Positions 1-7,196 of a stretch of DNA of 50,766 bases are shown piece by piece. The stretch's first letter is position 1, and the number at the start of each line of letters is the position of its first letter. The notes under the pieces were generated by a model. The model did no database searches and was not told the DNA's origin. It saw only the letters and a list, made by a program, of their open reading frames with translations. Source of the stretch: Sphingobium sufflavum (GTDB lineage Bacteria > Pseudomonadota > Alphaproteobacteria > Sphingomonadales > Sphingomonadaceae). The position numbers and the translations under genes were made by a program. The stretch lies in NCBI RefSeq assembly GCF_021403115.1, contig NZ_JAJSSH010000021.1, positions 1-50,766 on the forward strand, given 5' to 3'.

Positions 1-244
1 AAAACCATCGGTAGACTGTGCGCCATGGCGGAAAGCTGTCGGGCAGAAGCCGCCAAGGACATCCTGCCCGCAGCAAATAGAAAATAGCCTCGAAAATCTC
101 GCGCATCGGCCAACGCCGTCGCCGTCCACATTGGCACGGAGCGGGCAAATACGGTTCGATCAAATACCATTCCGCGTCGGTAAGATCGCTTCCATAGCGA
201 AGCTCTGCACGGCTATGATGCGCGCGGGCGGTCGGGTTCCACAT
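1..244 (-). CDS. IS5-family transposase, N-terminal part (runs off left edge)
   Basis: Reading the minus strand from an ATG at 244 gives 81 uninterrupted codons to the window edge. The translation starts MWNPTARAHH, has YGSDLTDAEW near residues 17-26, then the block IFEAIFYLLRAGCPWRLLP followed by PPWRTVYRWF. This is the conserved N-terminal region (DUF4096-like) of IS5-family transposases. The catalytic DDE domain would lie left of position 1, so it is not possible to say whether the element is intact. No frameshift or stop is visible in the part present. It lies divergently from the TonB-dependent receptor at 575. Family assignment is firm; the subgroup is not determined. Confidence 0.8.
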   Translation of the reverse strand, partial: MWNPTARAHHSRAELRYGSDLTDAEWYLIEPYLPAPCQCGRRRRWPMREIFEAIFYLLRAGCPWRLLPDSFPPWRTVYRWF

Positions 245-331
245 GATGGCTTCCAAGGTTGGTGTCGCAACCCCTCGGAATCATATCGAAACTCGATCGT
301 CCACCGTTACATCAGCGTTCCGACACAGCCT
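1..331. mobile_element. Putative right end of an IS5-family insertion sequence
   Basis: The transposase start at 244 is followed by about 85 bases and then, read outward to inward on the minus strand, GAGGCTGTGTCGG (about 319-331). This resembles the terminal repeats of some IS5-family elements. Immediately outside is CTAA (332-335), which fits the four-base YTAR target of the IS5 group. The other terminus and the second target copy are outside the window, so the boundary is inferred from one end only. Confidence 0.35.
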
Positions 332-574
332 CTAAGCGACCGTGTCGGAGCACCTCAGTCCCGATGCGAACGTCTATTCGAGGCCCTGCTTTATCCCCCA
401 ACAGAAAATCTATATTCCTATAGAAATTATAGAAATTAAAAGGGTCGGGCGAGCGGGGATTGCGCAAACGAACCATGGGCCAATCCGGCGTGAGGCTGTC
501 GACAGTCTCGCCTGCGGCATCATGTCGCTTCCTGCTCCAGCGACAACCACTAATGAAGAGATGAGGTCGAACAG
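245..574. other. Gene-less stretch between IS transposase and TonB receptor
   Basis: No convincing gene is seen. The stretch holds the presumed IS end near 331, an inverted repeat CCGACAC (320-326) / GTGTCGG (342-348) that spans that junction, and an AT-rich segment at 410-440 with a direct repeat ATAGAAATT (twice, 419-437). The AT-rich segment is the most promoter-like DNA upstream of the receptor, but no clear -35/-10 pair can be assigned. Confidence 0.5.
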
Positions 575-2890
575 ATGGTCGGGGGGAATATCCAATATTC
601 GCAGAGTCGCGGGATCAAGCGTGGCCTGGTAATCGGCTTGCTTTTGGCAGGGGCAGCCCTGCCGGTTGCAGCCTTCGCTGCCGATGCGGCGACTGCCGCC
701 GCAGATGACGCGGATGACGCAGGACGCAACGATATCGTGGTAAATGGTCATCAAGAGAAGAAAGCGACGCCGGTCACTCTTTCGGTTCAGCCGACTGCGG
801 GCATCGCCGCCGTTTATGAACTGAATCAGAGCGATATTGCCGGCCTTGCCATCACTACGCCTAACGACCTGCTGCGCGCCATTCCCGGTGTACAGGTGGC
901 GGATCTGGGCAATGGCGGTATTCCGAACGGCGTTACCATTCGTGGCTGGGGTCTTGTGAGCGACGGCACGTCTGTGCGCGGTGTGGTCGATGGCTTTACA
1001 CGCAATTTCTCTTCCGGTCCCAACGGGAACGGCTCGGACGATCTTAACGTCCTGATCCCCGAAACCATCGGATCAGTGAACGTCATCAAGGGGCCGTTCG
1101 ATACCCGCTACTCTGGTAATTTTGCCTATGCGGGCACGGCCATCTTCACCACCGCCGATACGGTTCCAAACCGGGCCTCGGTCAGCTATGGCTCGTTCGA
1201 TCGCAAACGGTTGCTCGTGACCCTTGGCAATGGGCAGGACGCGAATCAGGACACCAAATATTATGCCGCGCTGGAAGGGCTGTCCGAACGCGGCCGCCGT
1301 GATAACAATACGCAGGACAAAATCAGCTTTCTTGCCAAACTGACCAAGGAAATCTCGCCTAAAGACGTGTTGAAAGTCACAGGGCAGCTCTACACCAACG
1401 TCTTTGGTCAGCCCGGCTATATCCGCAGCGATCTGGTCGAGAGAGGCTTTATCAGCGAGAACAGCGCGACGTCCAACGATGCCAAGGGATATCGTCGGTC
1501 GGGCACGGTCACCGCTGAATGGCAGCATCGGGATGATGTGTTCAACTTCGACGCCAATGGCTGGGTAGAACGAGTGAGCCAGTATCGTTCGATCAACCGG
1601 CAGGACCTCGCCGTGTCAGAGATTTTCCCGACCAATGCGTTTCGCGACAAACGCTGGTCTGTCGGTCTCGGCTTCAACCCGTGGGTTAATTTCAAGGTCG
1701 CCGGGATCGATGCGATCTTGCGGGCTGGCGTGGAACTGCGCGGGGACTTCATCGATACCAAGCGTTATCCGGTCTTTCATAATCAGGCGGTGGCGCAGCC
1801 AACGATCCTCAACGCCTGGACCGGTTTCTTCAACTATTCCAACGGCAAGATCTGGAATCCGGATGTCTATGCCGAACTGTCTCTGAAGCCGGCGGACTGG
1901 ATCAAGGTCACGGCTGGTGTGCGTAACGACTGGTTCCATTATGACGCGACCACGACTTATTATCCCAGCACAGCCACTGGACTGGTTTCCCCGTTCAGCC
2001 AGACCCAGCCGGTCGGCGTTGCCGTGCCACTCAGGACCGTCGATTACAGTCGCGGGACCAGTACGCCGACCCTGCATGGCGGTATCGCCATCTCGCCCGG
2101 TGCGGGCTTCACCCTTTTGGCCAACTTCGGCGAGGGTATCACCTCGCAGAGCATCAACATTGCGGGTTTCTATACCAGTGCGTTGTCGGCTTTGCCGACG
2201 CTCAAGCCAACCAAACTGAATACCAAAGAGATTGTCCTCAAATATGATAATGAGGAACTGGGAATCAATTTGCAGGGCGGTGTCTACCATACGCTGAATC
2301 AGGGCGAGTTGGCCGCCGATCCTCTGGGTTCCGGTAATCAGGTCAATCTTGGAAAATCGATCCGTAAGGGTATCGATATTGACGGGCGAGTGCGTCTCTA
2401 TGATCGCGACGGCACCAGCGTTCGTATCGGGGCAAACTATAATTATCTCGATGCGCGGCTGACTGGTGGCACCAACAGCGGTTCTGGCTATATCACGGGT
2501 ACGCCGCCCTGGACCGCAGGATGGAATCTCGACGCCGCAACGCCGGTGGGTGCGGAGGGGGAAAAACTGCGCCTCAGTGTCCAGCATAATTTTGTGGCTG
2601 GCACCTATTTGAGTTCCGGGAATGTGACGTTGTGGGACGGCACTACGGGTATATTGAAAAATGGCGATTATAACCGCCTCGCCGCCAAGCTGACCTATGA
2701 GAAGCCGGAGTCGCATAACCTGCGTGTTTGGGTCTCCAGCATATTCTATAACGGCGACCGTTTCGCCGAAATGGCGACGACGCAGGTCGGCTTTTTCACC
2801 AACGATTACACGGTTAGAACCCGTACCTACCGTGTAGGCAACTCGCAGGCACCATTCCGTGCCGAGATCGGAGCGTCCATCGACTTCTGA
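575..2890 (+). CDS. TonB-dependent outer membrane receptor
   Basis: This 771-residue protein has an N-terminal signal peptide (RGLVIGLLLAGAALPVAAFA, cleavage near residue 36), a plug domain (about residues 75-200; VTIRGWG, VNVIKGPFDTRYSG) and a long beta-barrel ending in phenylalanine (SIDF), as outer-membrane barrels do. The ATG at 575 has GAGGT at 563-567. Such receptors take up a ligand using the TonB-ExbB-ExbD motor; a tonB operon lies at 19970-22466 in this window. The ligand cannot be read from the sequence. No Fur-type box was seen upstream. It precedes the GNAT-to-LuxC operon on the same strand by 194 bases, so it may serve that system, but this is inference. Base composition is lower in GC than in the rest of the window. 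Confidence 0.93.
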   Translation: MVGGNIQYSQSRGIKRGLVIGLLLAGAALPVAAFAADAATAAADDADDAGRNDIVVNGHQEKKATPVTLSVQPTAGIAAVYELNQSDIAGLAITTPNDLLRAIPGVQVADLGNGGIPNGVTIRGWGLVSDGTSVRGVVDGFTRNFSSGPNGNGSDDLNVLIPETIGSVNVIKGPFDTRYSGNFAYAGTAIFTTADTVPNRASVSYGSFDRKRLLVTLGNGQDANQDTKYYAALEGLSERGRRDNNTQDKISFLAKLTKEISPKDVLKVTGQLYTNVFGQPGYIRSDLVERGFISENSATSNDAKGYRRSGTVTAEWQHRDDVFNFDANGWVERVSQYRSINRQDLAVSEIFPTNAFRDKRWSVGLGFNPWVNFKVAGIDAILRAGVELRGDFIDTKRYPVFHNQAVAQPTILNAWTGFFNYSNGKIWNPDVYAELSLKPADWIKVTAGVRNDWFHYDATTTYYPSTATGLVSPFSQTQPVGVAVPLRTVDYSRGTSTPTLHGGIAISPGAGFTLLANFGEGITSQSINIAGFYTSALSALPTLKPTKLNTKEIVLKYDNEELGINLQGGVYHTLNQGELAADPLGSGNQVNLGKSIRKGIDIDGRVRLYDRDGTSVRIGANYNYLDARLTGGTNSGSGYITGTPPWTAGWNLDAATPVGAEGEKLRLSVQHNFVAGTYLSSGNVTLWDGTTGILKNGDYNRLAAKLTYEKPESHNLRVWVSSIFYNGDRFAEMATTQVGFFTNDYTVRTRTYRVGNSQAPFRAEIGASIDF

Positions 2891-2999
2891 TCCAATTCCT
2901 CTATCCCGGCGTGATCCTGCCCTGTGCAGGGCGCGTCGGCATAGAGCGCCCGCTTTCATCCTTGACGGCCATGCCTATTATGTTAGCCCCTGGTGAGTG

Positions 3000-3012
3000 A
3001 AGTGGTACACTT
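3000..3012. promoter_or_regulatory. Candidate operator: AAGTG-GTA-CACTT dyad
   Basis: A perfect 5-3-5 inverted repeat AAGTGGTACACTT lies in the gap between the TonB receptor and the GNAT gene, about 72 bases upstream of the GNAT start. A second dyad ACCCCG/CGGGGT (3032-3046) follows. No regulator gene is adjacent, so its use as an operator is a guess from symmetry and position. Confidence 0.3.
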
Positions 3013-3084
3013 AGAGGGCTGTTCGGTGTGAACCCCGCCTCGGGGTCTGGCTCATAATAGACTGCTAGTCTGGGGGAGTGGAGG

Positions 3085-3609
3085 GTGCAGGCCGACCAGT
3101 GTAGCGGTTCGTCTATCGCTTTTCGGACCCCAGCTACCCTAGATTTTGCGCTCCTTGCGGACATTCGCCGCGACCGGCGCATGCAATCGATGTTGATGGC
3201 TATACCTGATCGGACGGATGATGCTGCCATCGCGGAATGGATAGATCGTCGGATCCAGGAGCCTCATGGGCTGTTCCGCGTTATCGTTGCTGGCGAACGG
3301 CAGGAAGCGGTGGGCTTCCTCCAGATCAGCCAAGTCCATCTCCGGAATCGTTATGGATATGGTGCGTTGGCCGTTTCAGATGGTTGCACTCTTCCTGGCG
3401 TGGCCCTGCTGGCCATGCGGGAATTGATACGGTTTGCACGGTTTGAACTTGGATTGACCAAATTGCTGGCGGAGATACGCGCCGACAATGATCTGGCCAT
3501 CCGTATGAACGTCCTGCTGGGATATCAAATCATTGGCACATTGCGGAAGCATTTCGTGGATCATGATGGGGCGCGGCACGATGTCGTACTTCTGGAAAAA
3601 ATCTTCTGA
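3085..3609 (+). CDS. GNAT-family N-acetyltransferase, first gene of the LuxC/LuxE operon
   Basis: The 174-residue product fits the RimJ/RimL branch of GNAT acetyltransferases: a central beta4 region (HGLFRVIVAGERQEAVGFLQIS), then a C-terminal pattern of LAEIRADNDLAIRMNVLLGYQ followed by GTLRKHFVDHDGARHDVVLLEK. This is the usual 'N...A......GY...G......DG..HDV' signature. The start is GTG at 3085, chosen because GGGGGAG (3072-3078) is well spaced; a downstream ATG at 3181 would delete part of the fold. The gene begins a same-strand run (ACP, SDR, ligase, LuxE, LuxC) and is 58 bases from the ACP gene. Its acceptor is unknown; an amino-sugar or amine intermediate is possible. Confidence 0.82.
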   Translation: MQADQCSGSSIAFRTPATLDFALLADIRRDRRMQSMLMAIPDRTDDAAIAEWIDRRIQEPHGLFRVIVAGERQEAVGFLQISQVHLRNRYGYGALAVSDGCTLPGVALLAMRELIRFARFELGLTKLLAEIRADNDLAIRMNVLLGYQIIGTLRKHFVDHDGARHDVVLLEKIF

Positions 3610-3667
3610 TCCGGACATTGTGCGATATAGGCTGCCAACTCCGACGATATTGGGATAGGCGCTTTAG

Positions 3668-3904
3668 ATGACCCTCGAACATAAGGTATTTGGTGCGTTT
3701 CAGGAGACATTTGATCTCCCGGATGCCTTTGATCGCACATTGCTGGTGTACCGCGAGTTTCCCGAATGGACCTCCATCGGGCATATGACCTTGGTTGCCG
3801 CGCTCGAAACGCATTTCGATACGATGCTGGAAGCGAATGATATATTGGCCATGAGCAGCTTCGATAAAGCGGTCGAGATCATGTCCAGATATGATGATAA
3901 TTGA
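3668..3904 (+). CDS. Acyl carrier protein-like protein with TSI in place of DSL
   Basis: This 78-residue acidic protein matches the ACP fold and size. The segment FPEWTSIGHMTLVAALE (residues 31-47) aligns with the ACP core 'WDSLGHMxLVxALE'. The phosphopantetheine-accepting serine is retained (Ser36), but the preceding aspartate is replaced by Thr35 and the following leucine by Ile37. It overlaps the SDR gene start by 14 bases, which implies translational coupling. In context it probably carries the acyl group handled by the neighbouring ligase, reductase and LuxE/LuxC. Whether a phosphopantetheinyl transferase modifies this altered motif cannot be told from sequence. Confidence 0.8.
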   Translation: MTLEHKVFGAFQETFDLPDAFDRTLLVYREFPEWTSIGHMTLVAALETHFDTMLEANDILAMSSFDKAVEIMSRYDDN

Positions 3905-4634
3905 CCTGTCCGGACGGATCGCTCTGGTCACGGGCGGTTCGCGGGGCATAGGCTTCGCGATAGCGCGGCGGCTTCTTGCCGCTGGTGCGACGGTCGTCCT
4001 AAATTCCCGACATATCGACGATAGTGCCGTGGCAGAGCTTCGTGCGACGGCACCGGAACAAGTGCATCTGGAGCTAGGCGATATAGCTCAGCCCGAAAGT
4101 GCCCGCCAACTCGTGCGGAACGTCTTTTCTCGCTACAAGCGGCTCGATATCCTCGTCAATAATGCAGGGATCATGCGGCCAGCGATGATTGGCATGATCT
4201 CGGATGAAGATGTACAGGCGACTTTCGACATCAATCTGACAAGCCCGATCCAGTTGATTCAGGCGGCTGCGCGTCTGATGGCCAGAACGGGGGGAAGTAT
4301 CGTCAACGTCGCGTCCGTTGTGGGCTTGGAGGGTGCGCCCGGCCAGTTGGCCTATGCTGCTTCGAAGGCGGGTGTGGTTGGCGTGACCCGTGCGGCCGCC
4401 AAGGAACTCGCTCCTAAAGGAGTCCGGGTTAATGCAGTGGCGCCGGGCTACATCGAAACCGACATGACGCAGCATCTTGGGGATGCTGTAAGGGACCAAT
4501 CTCTCCAGAGCATTGGGCTGGGCCGGGCCGGTTCACCAGATGAAGTGGCCGATGCCGTGCTGTTCCTCTGTTCGGATATGGCGCGCTACATCACCGGGCA
4601 GATTCTCCGGGTCGATGGCGGCATGGTTATCTGA
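3891..4634 (+). CDS. FabG-like short-chain dehydrogenase/reductase
   Basis: The 247-residue protein is a classical SDR: NAD(P)-binding TGGSRGIG (14-21), NNAG (90-93), and the catalytic tetrad Asn115, Ser142, Tyr155 and Lys159 (YAASK). The C-terminal GQILRVDGG is typical of 3-oxoacyl-ACP reductases. It probably reduces a 3-oxoacyl group on the adjacent ACP to a 3-hydroxyacyl group, although SDR substrate choice cannot be read from these motifs. Start 3891 overlaps the ACP stop at 3902-3904; a second ATG follows immediately at 3894. The ligase gene starts 14 bases after its stop, in the same operon. Confidence 0.9.
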   Translation: MMIIDLSGRIALVTGGSRGIGFAIARRLLAAGATVVLNSRHIDDSAVAELRATAPEQVHLELGDIAQPESARQLVRNVFSRYKRLDILVNNAGIMRPAMIGMISDEDVQATFDINLTSPIQLIQAAARLMARTGGSIVNVASVVGLEGAPGQLAYAASKAGVVGVTRAAAKELAPKGVRVNAVAPGYIETDMTQHLGDAVRDQSLQSIGLGRAGSPDEVADAVLFLCSDMARYITGQILRVDGGMVI

Positions 4635-4648
4635 GGGCGCGGGTTGCG

Positions 4649-6106
4649 ATGATTGATCCGACATTCGCGGGCTTGCTGAACCGCCCTGCCGGTTTCACGG
4701 ATCGACCGCTGCTGTGGGATGATATCACGCAGGCATGGACGTCGGAGTGCGAGATTGCCGACCTTTCCCTAAAGCTTGCCAGTCGACTGGAGCATGGAGA
4801 GAAGCGTCTTGCTTTCATCCTTGCGACCAACAGTAAGGCGACGCTGGTAGGCTTTTTGGCGCTGGTCGCGGCGGGGCATGCGGTCGCCCTCATTGATCCT
4901 GGCCTGCCAGAAGATAGGCTGGCCCATCTGCTGGCCTGCTATCAACCTGATATTCTGCTCGGTTCCGCACCTCTGTCCAGCCTCGCATCGACTATCGCGG
5001 GGAACTGGGTATGCAGTGATCCGACCGTCGACGTGCCCGCGACGGCAATACGGCAGGGTGGGAATGAGCCTGCGCGTCTTCATCCCGATCTTGGCCTGCT
5101 CCTGCTGACGTCTGGTACCACCGGAGGCGCGAAGTTCGTTCGTCTGTCGTGGAAAGCACTGGTCACTAACGCTCGCCAGATTGCCCATAGTCTTGCCATC
5201 ACGTCGGAGAGCGTGGGTGTCGGGCATCTACCGTTCCATTATTCCTACGGTCTGTCGGTGGTGACGTCCCATCTGATCGCGGGCGCACGAGTTGCGCTTA
5301 TGATAGATTCCCTGACGTCCGAGAGCTTCTGGGCCAAGGTGAAGGCAAGCGAGGGCACGCATTTCGCAGGTGTGCCGTTCCACTATACTGTTCTGGCGCG
5401 CCTTGGCTTCGATATGGTGCCATCGACGGTGAATATGTTCACCCAGGCCGGGGGTGGGCTTGATGCACGTATCCAGGCCATGGTGCTGGCGAAGGTCGAG
5501 GCAAGCCAGTCCCGTTTCTGTGTGATGTACGGACAGACAGAGGCGGCGCCCAGAATTGCATGCCTGCCAAGCGAATTGCTGCTCGACAAGCGAGGCTCTG
5601 TCGGTGTGGCGATGCCAGCGAGCGCCATCAGCATTTGCGGGCAAGATGGAGCAGCCTTGCCTGTTGGGCAGACCGGTCATGTCGTCTATGAGGGGCCGAA
5701 CGTCATGCTGGGCTATGCGGATAGCCGGACTGACCTCGCGTTGGGTGATCTGATGAAGGGCAGGCTGGAAACTGGCGATCTCGGCTGGATGGACGAAGAT
5801 GGTTTCCTTTATCTTTCCGGGCGTGTGGCCCGCTTTGCCAAGATTGCAGGCCTGCGCCTCAGCCTTGACGACATCGAAACGCAATTGTCGTTGCTCGGCT
5901 CCATCGCGTGCGTCGATCTGGGGGAGCAGATCGCGGTTGTGTTCGAAGGCGAAATTCCAGAAGATGCGAAGGCTCAGGCCAAGACATTGGCGCTCGCCAG
6001 CAAAATTCCACCAACCAGTTTTTTGGTGCGTAGGCTGGCGGAGTTGCCGCGCAAATCCAACGGCAAGATCGACTATGCTCTCGTGAAGGCAGCGCTCGAT
6101 GTTTGA
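4649..6106 (+). CDS. AMP-forming acyl ligase (ANL superfamily)
   Basis: The 485-residue protein carries the adenylating-enzyme motifs in order: P-loop TSGTTGGAK, YGQTEA, TGDLG, the hinge region SGRVARFAKIAGLRLSLDDIE, and a C-terminal PRKSNGKIDY with the catalytic lysine. It activates a carboxylic acid as acyl-AMP and would pass it to CoA or to a carrier protein. It is somewhat shorter than many acyl-CoA synthetases. SD-like GAGGG lies at 4632-4636, overlapping the SDR stop. It overlaps the LuxE-like gene by 8 bases. Its placement between an ACP and a LuxE homologue suggests loading of that ACP, which is inference. Confidence 0.9.
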   Translation: MIDPTFAGLLNRPAGFTDRPLLWDDITQAWTSECEIADLSLKLASRLEHGEKRLAFILATNSKATLVGFLALVAAGHAVALIDPGLPEDRLAHLLACYQPDILLGSAPLSSLASTIAGNWVCSDPTVDVPATAIRQGGNEPARLHPDLGLLLLTSGTTGGAKFVRLSWKALVTNARQIAHSLAITSESVGVGHLPFHYSYGLSVVTSHLIAGARVALMIDSLTSESFWAKVKASEGTHFAGVPFHYTVLARLGFDMVPSTVNMFTQAGGGLDARIQAMVLAKVEASQSRFCVMYGQTEAAPRIACLPSELLLDKRGSVGVAMPASAISICGQDGAALPVGQTGHVVYEGPNVMLGYADSRTDLALGDLMKGRLETGDLGWMDEDGFLYLSGRVARFAKIAGLRLSLDDIETQLSLLGSIACVDLGEQIAVVFEGEIPEDAKAQAKTLALASKIPPTSFLVRRLAELPRKSNGKIDYALVKAALDV

Positions 6107-7178
6107 TCGGCTTCTGGACAGCCAACCCTATTCCTTGAGGCAGGTCGAGAAGGACGCCTTGCTTCTTCCCGCTTTGAAAGATCTCACCCGGTTTCATTAT
6201 GAACGCTGCCAGCCTTATGCTCAGATCGTGGATGCTGCCTGGGGAGGCGTGCAGGATTGGCAAGGCCTGTCGGATGTTCCTTTCCTGCCGGTCCAGATTT
6301 TCAAGGAACATGCGCTGACGTCCACGACTGCGCCGTCCATGATATTACAATCCAGCGGGACCACCGGGCAGACGCCCAGCCAGATTTTCGTAGATTCAGA
6401 GACCGCTGAGCGCCAGTCACGCGCCCTTGTCTCGACCTTGCGGCCGATACTGGGAGACAGCCGGTTGCCGTTCCTGGCTATCGACACCAAGGACGTCATC
6501 AAGCCCAATAATCTGACCGCACGAGGCGCTGGTGTCCTGGGCATGATGAAGTTCGGGGCCAGGGCAACCTTTGCCCTAACGTCCGATCTCGAAATGGACG
6601 AGGCCACGGTGCGCCGCTTTGTTGAGAGCAACCGTGGGCGACCCTTTCTGCTCTTCGGCTTCACGTTCCTCGTCTGGACAAAGCTCTTTGGGCAATTCGC
6701 TAACGGTGAACTCGACCTTTCGGATGCGATCCTCATTCATTCGGGGGGATGGAAGAAGCTGGAAGACCAGAAGGTATCCAGTGCGGTGTTCCGTGCGTCG
6801 CTTCGGCAACGCTTCAACCTGACGAAAATCTTCAATTTCTACGGTTTCGTGGAGCAGATCGGCTCGATGTTCGTCGAAGGGCCGGGTGGCTTCCTCTACC
6901 CACCGAATTTCACCGATGTTATCGTCCGGCGGCCCGGCAGTTGGGAAGTGGCTGAAGACGGCGAGGAGGGGGTGCTCCAGATATTGTCGTTGCTGCCCAA
7001 ATCCTATCCCGGCCATAATGTCCTGACCGAGGACCGGGGAACAATTGTCACCACCGATGGGGGACTGGGCAATCGACTTGGCAAGGCCATTTCTATCGCA
7101 GGACGTGTCGCAAAGGCGGAGTTGCGGGGCTGCAGCGACGTTATTGCGGCTGAAACCGTCCCCCAAGCGACCCGCTGA
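6099..7178 (+). CDS. LuxE-like acyl-protein synthetase
   Basis: The 359-residue protein matches the LuxE/PaaK-like family: adenylation motif SSGTTGQTPSQ, then FNFYGFVEQIG and FLYPPNFTDVIVR in the middle. Near the end is RVAKAELRGCSD, with Cys345 placed where LuxE proteins carry the cysteine that accepts the acyl group. In bioluminescent bacteria LuxE activates a fatty acid as acyl-AMP, binds it as a thioester and passes it to LuxC for reduction. The ATG overlaps the ligase stop (ATGTTTGA), with AAGG about nine bases upstream. LuxC-like follows after 18 bases. LuxD and luciferase subunits are absent from this window, so the role is probably not luminescence. Confidence 0.88.
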   Translation: MFDRLLDSQPYSLRQVEKDALLLPALKDLTRFHYERCQPYAQIVDAAWGGVQDWQGLSDVPFLPVQIFKEHALTSTTAPSMILQSSGTTGQTPSQIFVDSETAERQSRALVSTLRPILGDSRLPFLAIDTKDVIKPNNLTARGAGVLGMMKFGARATFALTSDLEMDEATVRRFVESNRGRPFLLFGFTFLVWTKLFGQFANGELDLSDAILIHSGGWKKLEDQKVSSAVFRASLRQRFNLTKIFNFYGFVEQIGSMFVEGPGGFLYPPNFTDVIVRRPGSWEVAEDGEEGVLQILSLLPKSYPGHNVLTEDRGTIVTTDGGLGNRLGKAISIAGRVAKAELRGCSDVIAAETVPQATR

Positions 7179-7196
7179 GCGAAAGATGGTGCGAAC

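Noticed and set aside
131..754. Short overlapping frames upstream of the TonB receptor
   Set aside because: They are shadows of the minus-strand transposase and of the receptor start, without RBS or family resemblance.
2919..2932. GCCCTGTGCAGGGC palindrome after the TonB receptor
   Set aside because: The two-base loop cannot form a stable terminator and no T-run follows; probably chance in GC-rich DNA.
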